Shown one piece after another: positions 57,600-64,000 of a stretch of DNA of 64,000 nucleotides; the stretch's first letter is position 1, and each line of letters begins with the position of its first letter. Source of the stretch: Corallium rubrum (lineage: Eukaryota > Cnidaria > Anthozoa > Scleralcyonacea > Coralliidae). The stretch spans positions 69,875,632 through 69,939,631 of the forward strand of contig OZ035997.1 in NCBI GenBank assembly GCA_964035015.1, read 5' to 3'. The translations under genes were made by a program, and so were the position numbers. The notes under the pieces were generated by a model. That model had not been told where the DNA came from and ran no database searches. It saw nothing but the letters and a program-made list of their open reading frames with translations.

Positions 57600-59475
57600 T
57601 TAAAAGGTACCAACAACTTGGTACTATTAAAAGTGGACGAGGAAATCATAGACGACCTGGATATAGCCGAAAGCATGAACACGTTTTTCTCATCGGTATT
57701 TACGGAAGAATCATTTGAAGTCTTTCCTGTTATAGACAGTGTCGTTGACGACGAGCTATGTGATATCGTTTGCACAACAGAAGAAGTCGAGAGGCTCTTA
57801 AAAAATCTAGACGCTACCAAGTCCCCTGGGCCTGATAGTATTCCGCCACGTATTGTGAAGGAATGTGCCACTGAGTTAGCACCTTCCTTATCAATCTTGT
57901 TCAATCAAGCGTTTTCTTCTGGAGAACTTCCAATAGACTGGAAAATGGCAAATATTGCTCCAGTACACAAGAAAAAATCCAAATATGCCAGAGAGAATTA
58001 TCGCCAGATCTCTCTCACGTCAATTATATCTAAGGTTAGTGAAATGATCGTTCGGGACAGAGTCGTAGACTTTTGGCTAAATCGACAAACATTTAACCCA
58101 AACGAATTTGGATTCCTTCAGAATAAGTCTACAGTATCGCAATTATTATTATGCTATAATGACTGGTCTAAATCAAGAAACAATAACAAACCAACCGATA
58201 TAGCCTTTTTAGATTTCCACAAAGCTTTTGACAGCGTCCCACACGAAAGATTACTTTATAAACTCAAACAACACGGCATTGGAGGCCCGCTACTTGGATG
58301 GTTTAGAAATTTTTTAACTAATCGTAAACAACGAGTTGCTGTTAGAGGTTCGTTTTCGGATTGGTCCGACGTTAAATCAGGAGTGCCACAGGGGACTATC
58401 CTTGGCCCTATCCTCTTTTTAATTTATATTAACCACTTACCAGTCGGTGTATCGAGTTCTGTTAAACTTTTTGCGGATGATGTTAAACTTTATCGTGAGT
58501 TGTCGGATGTGGAAAGCGACATGTTATTATTACAATCGGATTTGAATCGAATGAGTAATTGGGCCGAAACGTGGCAAATGTCCTTTAACCCTGACAAGTG
58601 CGAAGTAATGCGCGTATCACATCAACGGGACCTTTCAGTACCCAAGTATTACTTCTCTGGCAAATTACTTAATGCTGTACATCATACTAAAGACTTAGGC
58701 ATAATTATATCAAACGATCTGAAGTGGAACGACCAAATCAAGTCAACAAAGCAAATCGAATTTTGGGACTAATCAAGCGATCAGTTGGCGCTTCAAATAC
58801 AGCTGTTTTTATCAAGTTATACAAAACCTTGGTAAGACCAATATTAGAATACGCAACACCTGTCTGGTCCCCTTACCTGGTTAAAGACGTAAAAGCTCTT
58901 GAGAGTATTCAAAGAAGAGCGTCAAGATTGGCTCTCAAACAAAAACGTGGAGAAATGCTATATGAAGAGCGCTGTGAATTGCTAAAATGGAATACTCTTG
59001 AAAAACGCAGAACTTATTTCTCATTAATTGAATGTTACAAAACAGTGTTTAACCTTAATGGTATAAAATTTGAAGAAGTCTTAAATTACAAACACTTAAA
59101 TAAGACAAGAGCAAACCATAAGTTCTCCTTATATACTAAATTATCAAAAATAAATTGTTACAAGAACTCATTTTTTGTAAGAATTATTAAGTTATGGAAC
59201 TCTTTACCGTCAAAAGTTGTAGAAGCTATAAATTTTAAATCGTTTAAAGGTCAACTTCGGTTGCACCTAAACTTGTACTAGGCAAACATTTTTCATTTTA
59301 CATTTAAATTTTATAACTTTAATCTGTAAAGAACATTTATATACTCTATTAATTTAGGGGATTTTATTATAGGGTTAACCTCCCAAATCTCCTGCTCGGA
59401 CTTAATACATTATTTTATTTTATTTACCATGTATTAAGTACCTTGAATAAAACTATTGATTGATTGATTGAAAAC
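57600..59475 (+). mobile_element. 5'-truncated LINE inside the hAT element
   Basis: RT coding sequence, a 3' UTR and a terminal TGATTGATTGATTGA short tandem tail, typical of CR1/Jockey-like LINE 3' ends. The left limit is approximate. Confidence 0.8.
57618..59281 (+). pseudogene. LINE reverse transcriptase with one frame break
   Basis: RT motifs in order: SPGPDSIPPRIVKE, YRQISLTSIISKVSE, AFLDFHKAFDSVPH (motif A), KSGVPQGTILGPILFLIYIN (motif B), FADDVKLYR (catalytic FADD) and GIIISNDLKW. The frame shifts near 58740-58760 into IKRSVGAS...TPVWSPYLVKD and the LWNSLPSKVV tail. The endonuclease domain is missing. Of Jockey/CR1 type and similar in layout to the LINE split by the Polinton. Confidence 0.85.
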
Positions 59476-60949
59476 CAACGAAGCGATAAGTATTAATCGA
59501 TCTGTGCGACCTTACAAGAACAACTGGAGAGGCCATAGCTACTGCCATACGTAGTTCTTTGGAAAGTCATCGCATTGATCTGCTCAATTGCTGTGGTCAG
59601 GCATATGATACAACTGCATGTATGAGCACAGATGCAAAAGGAGTTCAAGCTCATATTTCTAAATATGCACCTAATGCAGATTACCAAGGGTGCTGTCTTC
59701 ATTCATTGAATCTCGTTATATGCCACGCATGTAAAATTTCTTCGATTCAGAACATGATGGACTCATGTCATGAGCTTTTCAGTTTCTTCGATAACTCTCT
59801 GAAGCGTCAAAACTTCTTGGAAGTCATTATAGGCGCACTGGCACCTGAAGTCAAGAAGCACAAGTTGAAAAATTTGTGCAAAACAAAATGGATAGAACGT
59901 CACACGGCATTTGAGACCATATTTTCCCTATATGAGTACATAGTTATCACTCTGAACGAAATCTGTCATTCTTCACAAGATGAACAATTCTATCCACATG
60001 ACGAGGAGTGGAATTGGGACGGAGAAACCAAGGCCAAAGCCAATGGACTAAGACATACGTTCACAAACTTTGGACATATAGTCTGTTTTGTTTGCGCCAA
60101 AGATATGTTGGAGCCAATGCGACCCCTCGTTAGTGCTCTTCAGGGAGAGTTGATGGAAGTATATTTTGGTTTTCAGAAAATAGACCAAGTCACCAATTCA
60201 TACCAAGATATTCGTGCAGATGTCGACTCGTGGTTTGCCCGCATGTATGAGAAGACCCTGAACTTGGCTACAATAGTTGGTTCCAGTGAACAACGACCAA
60301 GAATCTGCAGCAGGCAAAGGAATCGCGAGAACTATCCATCCGACTCAGTTGCTGACTATTGGAAGCGGTCTGTTGTGGTACCCTTCCTTGATGTGATTTG
60401 TGCAGAACTTACCAGTCGATTTAGCAAAGACAAGAGGGCACATTATGAGTTATGTGCCCTCATACCTGCAGTGATTGCAAAGAAAAGCCCAGATTCGGTG
60501 GTTGCTCTCAGCAAAACCTTGATGAAAAAATGGTCTAATATCATGCCAATCTCATCTGCCTTTGACAGCGGACTTTTCCGATGGTATTATTTGTGTAAAA
60601 CCAATGGAGATGCGTTAGCCGGCTTGTCTAGTTCAGTCACCAGCATGTTGGCGGATGGCGGCATTGCAGATCGTATTTTTTTCCCAAATGTTCGGGAACT
60701 TGTCGTGGTATTGGCGGTTCTTCGAATTGGCAGCACAGAGGCAGAAAGATGGTTCCCTGCCTCCGTCGACTCCACACTTGGCTCCGTAGTGCAATGACCA
60801 CTAAAAGACTCTCAGACTTGGCAGTGATTGCAATGCATGGATTCACAGTTACAATCACCAACCAGCAAATTTTGGACCGTTATGTTGCTACACATCCAAG
60901 ACGAATGCAGGCTTTGTGTCTACTGGATGATCCAGATGACTGTGACTGA
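59476..60949 (+). pseudogene. hAT transposase, C-terminal part with frame break
   Basis: The frame (open from about 59500) carries CGQAYDTTACMSTDAKGVQA, GCCLHSLNLVI, LCKTKWIERHTAFE and, at the end, STEAERWF. A shift near 60770 leads to RRLHTWLRSAMTTKRLSDLA, the hAT dimerisation tail. The N-terminal zinc finger and first catalytic part are missing, probably deleted or displaced by the LINE. Confidence 0.75.
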
Positions 60950-61205
60950 CTGAGAGACAGTCACATATACATATAAAGATTTATATTTTCAGTTTAATTG
61001 GTCGTGAGTTGATACCTAGTAATTAGTACACTAACAGTACTATACTAAGTAATAGTAACTTACTGAACTAATGTCATAGGAAGAAGCATATTGCTATGTA
61101 AGCTAAGTGTTTTTCCATCTCTAAGTATTATATGATTGACGTAATGTATTGTTCCTGTAGTTATTTCAAATTTTATATGAAAGATCAGGAAACTCGATGT
61201 TAATC
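60950..61205. other. hAT 3' non-coding region
   Basis: No gene; AT-rich sequence leading to the MITE. Confidence 0.4.
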
Positions 61206-61416
61206 CCAGGGTGCATTCCATGTAGGTCACGCCGAAGATCTTCGGCATGAGTTTCAAAAGTGCTCGGCATGCTGGTGCACAATCACACTGCAGTCAGCGC
61301 ACATATACAGCTATGCAACTATCAGTGGGGGCGGCGCCGGCGTCTTCACCTTTGGCGCAGCATCTGAACACCCATGGCTTATCTTCGGCGTGGGGTTGAC
61401 ATGGAATGCACCCTGG
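61206..61416. mobile_element. MITE with perfect 8-bp duplication
   Basis: 211 bp with ends CCAGGGTGCATTCCATG / CATGGAATGCACCCTGG, flanked by TGTTAATC on both sides (61198-61205 and 61417-61424). The 8-bp duplication points to a hAT-type source. It lies in the hAT within the piggyBac. Confidence 0.9.
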
Positions 61417-61629
61417 TGTTAATCATAATTTGCTGTGTTTCTCGCGTGCAAAATGTGTATAAATTTATTGTAATGGTGCACTGCTAAGTTTATTGATGAA
61501 CAAGGCTTGTGAAACGGACCCTTTGTTTCATAACAAGAGAATGTGGTGAAGATTTTGACATTTAAATATTACCATCTATAATTTAACGCTTCAGTCACCC
61601 CCCTTGCAAAAATCCTGTATCCGCCACTG

Positions 61630-62268
61630 GATCGCTATTTTACATCACCAACTATTGCTGACAAGCTTCACAAGAAAGGCATCAATGTTGTTGGTACTGT
61701 ACGGAAAGATCGAAAAGATTTACCCGTCAGCCTGAAGACAAAGAAGTTGAAGAAAGGACAACGCATAGCACTTCGATCAGGTCCTGTCCTTGCAGTAAAG
61801 TGGAAAGACACCAGAGATGTTATTATGTGTTCAACAGTTCACAAAGACAGCATGATAACGACTGGTGCCCATGGACAACATGAGGACAAACCGGTGTGTG
61901 TTGCAGATTACAACAAATTCAAGTGTGGTGTTGACAGGCATGATCAGACTCTGTCTTACCATGCTTTTCAACAACGAACCATCAAGTGGTGGAAAAAACT
62001 ATTTTTTCATTTGATAGATATATCAGTGGCTTGCACACAAGTTTTGTACAACTTGTCCAGAAGTGATGCTAACCAAAAGCTAAAGATAGACAAGGTTTAT
62101 CGACTGTTGGCAGAATCATTGGCAAGAGAAGCAACCACAGAAGAAATAGTTCCTGAAAATGACCAGCCAAGCATTCAAAATGACAGAATAACCCATTTTC
62201 TAAGTCCAAACCATGCCAAACCAGGTTCCAAAAGCACGAATCCCAGGACGACAATGTATCGTGTGTAA
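61630..62268 (+). pseudogene. piggyBac transposase, C-terminal part
   Basis: Resumes with RYFTSPTIADKLHKKGINVVGTVRKDRKDLP, given in pieces: RYFTSP, NVVGTVRKDRKDLP, then VADYNKFKCGVDRHDQ (third catalytic Asp region) and RTIKWWKKLFFHLID. Without the insertion it would continue the N-terminal part in frame. The Cys-rich terminal finger expected in piggyBac (CxxC...) is only partly visible after 62240 in another frame. Confidence 0.8.
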
Positions 62269-62708
62269 GAAGAAGGGTGAAAGGAGTGAATCTTCCTACA
62301 GTTGTTGACCTTGCAAGTTCCACTGTGTACCACCCCCTGTTTTGAGCTGTACCATCGCCGGTTGAATTTTGAAGAATCATCTCTTTGTAACAATGAATAA
62401 AAAAAAACTGATTTGGCGATTTTTAGCTTTATAACTGTAAATAAACTATTAATTTTATTGTAATTGTGTTTGTAAAAAAAAATTTTTTTGTAAAAAAGAC
62501 TCTATTTTGAAGATTCATGAAATCTACACATTGTAAAATATCCTACTGAAACTTCACACAAAGTAAGAACATGAACTGTTGAACCTAAAAATATATTACT
62601 TGTTACTCTTTATAGCAAACGTAAACAAATAAATGACTTTAAAAAACCATTAAAACTGCTAGGCTGGGCGTGCAATTTCAGATTCAGCCCCAGGCCTCAA
62701 AGTGTTAA

Positions 62709-63342
62709 CATGCCAGATTTTATTCTACTGCAGAGGGAATGCATTAGCTGGTTGGGGTGGCCTTGCAAACTCACATTGAATGGGTCAACTCACTGTTACT
62801 TAGGTTTGCTGAGTATCCCTGTTAATTGGCTAGAAGTAACCTGGTGCAGGCACTAGAAATGGGTTATGGTCCAAATCAAAAAGTTCAACACAGTAAATGT
62901 AATATTAATTTTATTGAGTAAACAACCAGAGCTAGTAGTGGAAAATTGTTCTCTCGAGGTGGGTATTCTTAACTTCTGGCTTTTAAATACATGTTGACTG
63001 CAGCTGTTCATTACTTAAGAACTAATACAGAGATTGTTGTTTGCAAAAGTAAAACTACAGTTGGTGACTTTACTATGAATAGACCTTTGGCTGAACTGAT
63101 TTTTCAAAGTAATTTTGTTTTAATTTAATTTAATTTAATTTAATTTAATTTAATTTAATTTAATTTAGAAAGCAGATTTTGGATATACAGTGTGCACCAA
63201 AACATTGACTGTAACCATCAATCACAGAATCACTGTCTGTTAATTATCAGGAGGGGCAGAAGGCACTTCTCGAGTACGGATTACTACTAGTTAACGTCTG
63301 AGATGCTATTTGTGAGGGAGATGGCAATAGAATACTTCGGTC
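62709..63342. other. No gene recognised; (TTTAA)n microsatellite
   Basis: TTTAA repeats about ten times at 63116-63166. The rest has no supported feature. Confidence 0.6.
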
Positions 63343-63877
63343 ATGGAAGTATACTTCTTACTCTACCTCCAAAATGAAGAGAGGTCAGCAGTAAAATATT
63401 CTCTGGAAGCCCTTTATTTAATATGTCAAGTGTTTGCAAACCTGAGTCCCCAAGCTGCACACAAGTTAATTTGGAACCGCTCTGTTAAAAACAAAGCAGG
63501 ACGGAGAGGAAATATTCCTAATAATTTTACAATAAGATCCTCAAAGGTGCAGTAAAGAATCTTGGCCCAAATGCCTCTAAGAAGTCTCTCGACAGGATTT
63601 GTCATGCTGTGCTGTGACACTTTTGCATAATTTTGATGAGGAGGTCAAAATAATTAAGAGGTCAGGAAAACATGTCAAGCCATCCACTGCAGGAGATCTC
63701 ACAAAAGTTGTAAATGAACTTGTTGCACAGAGGGCACTATGTCTGACACCAGGGCGCCAGTATGGTTGTTACAAAAACATGAAACCTAGTCTTCTGTATG
63801 GCTTTCGTTCCCAGAAACTGTACAACTGTACAAATCAACACAAAAAGAACATTGTTCTTAATGTGCATGCTGGATAA
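63343..63877 (+). pseudogene. Fragment of a transposon-associated gene (DUF6589-like guess)
   Basis: Three frames contribute: NEERSAVKYSLEALYLICQV then LSPQAAHKLIWNRSVKNKAG; GAVKNLGPNASKKSLDRICH; and KIIKRSGKHVKPSTAGDLTK, VNELVAQRALCLTPGRQY. The order resembles C-terminal parts of DUF6589-type proteins of invertebrate mobile elements. Two frame breaks show decay. The family name is from memory of the pattern and uncertain. Confidence 0.4.
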
Positions 63878-64000
63878 ACATAACCTATCCAGCAATGTTA
63901 TGGATAGGATGCATAATTATACTATATATATGTACAGTATTGTTAAATTATTTATTATAATTAAATATACAGGTAACTTTAAAGGTGACGAACAACAATC

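Larger units (their letters stand above)
56905..61629. mobile_element. hAT element inside the piggyBac transposase
   Basis: Terminal repeats CAGGGGCGGATACAGG and CCTGTATCCGCCACTG; flanks GATCGGA and GATCGCTA are an imperfect 8-bp duplication. Carries a hAT transposase remnant, a LINE and a MITE. Its 5' coding part is absent. Confidence 0.8.
55514..62708 (+). mobile_element. piggyBac element (interrupted)
   Basis: Ends share TTAA followed by (A)CACTTTGA(A/G)GCCTG in inverted orientation (55514 and 62708), matching the TTAA target of piggyBac. The transposase gene lies between, split by a hAT element. Own length would be about 2.5 kb. Confidence 0.75.

Overview
The window is eukaryotic DNA, most likely from an invertebrate animal. 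A cnidarian would fit, but nothing here proves a species. It is AT-rich and consists almost entirely of transposable elements, with spliced transposon genes, tRNA-derived SINEs and microsatellites. The dominant object is a 32.3-kb Polinton/Maverick (polintovirus-like) element at 4881-37172. It has long terminal inverted repeats and is flanked by a 5-bp direct repeat, TTTGT. It sits inside the reverse-transcriptase frame of a LINE: one half of the LINE ORF lies at 37173-37640 and the other at 4546-4880, both on the minus strand.

The Polinton carries the family's core set. On the plus strand at 12.2-19.6 kb are a retroviral-type integrase, a penton-like minor capsid protein, a major capsid protein whose frame is broken at a C-run, and an adenain-like cysteine protease. 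On the minus strand at 19.6-25.0 kb are small basic glycine-glycine-motif polyproteins, an A32/FtsK-type packaging ATPase and a protein-primed family B DNA polymerase. The two arms hold accessory genes: a SET-domain protein, a Fic-domain protein, paired paralogues (MSKR-type proteins, CxxC zinc-ribbon proteins, tandem two-gene units), a small secreted Cys-rich peptide, and many small genes that overlap by ATGA or TGATG. Core genes would replicate, integrate, package and mature a virion. The arm genes look like host-interaction functions.

The most unusual part is 33.86-36.63 kb, just inside the right inverted repeat. About 20 imperfect hairpins, each 42-102 nt with 16-35-nt arms, follow one another and are separated by a recurring linker (GGAGGAAGATTACA...AATGATGAAAAG). 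Only one small gene interrupts them. This resembles a viral microRNA-precursor cluster and is the best candidate for an undescribed system.

Left of the Polinton (1-3.9 kb) is a decayed DIRS-type tyrosine-recombinase retrotransposon. On the right are a LINE half, a BED-type fragment, tRNA-derived SINEs, a Penelope-like element with a GIY-YIG remnant, a 400-bp palindrome with a hammerhead-like core on each arm, hAT pieces, a tyrosine-recombinase fragment, a decayed integrase-like transposon gene divergent from an intact two-exon SAM-domain gene, and a four-deep nest (piggyBac containing hAT containing a LINE and a MITE). Coding integrity in the Polinton is mixed. The polymerase, integrase, ATPase and protease are open, but several genes have frame breaks, three of them at homopolymer runs, so decay or sequence error must be weighed against programmed frameshifting.
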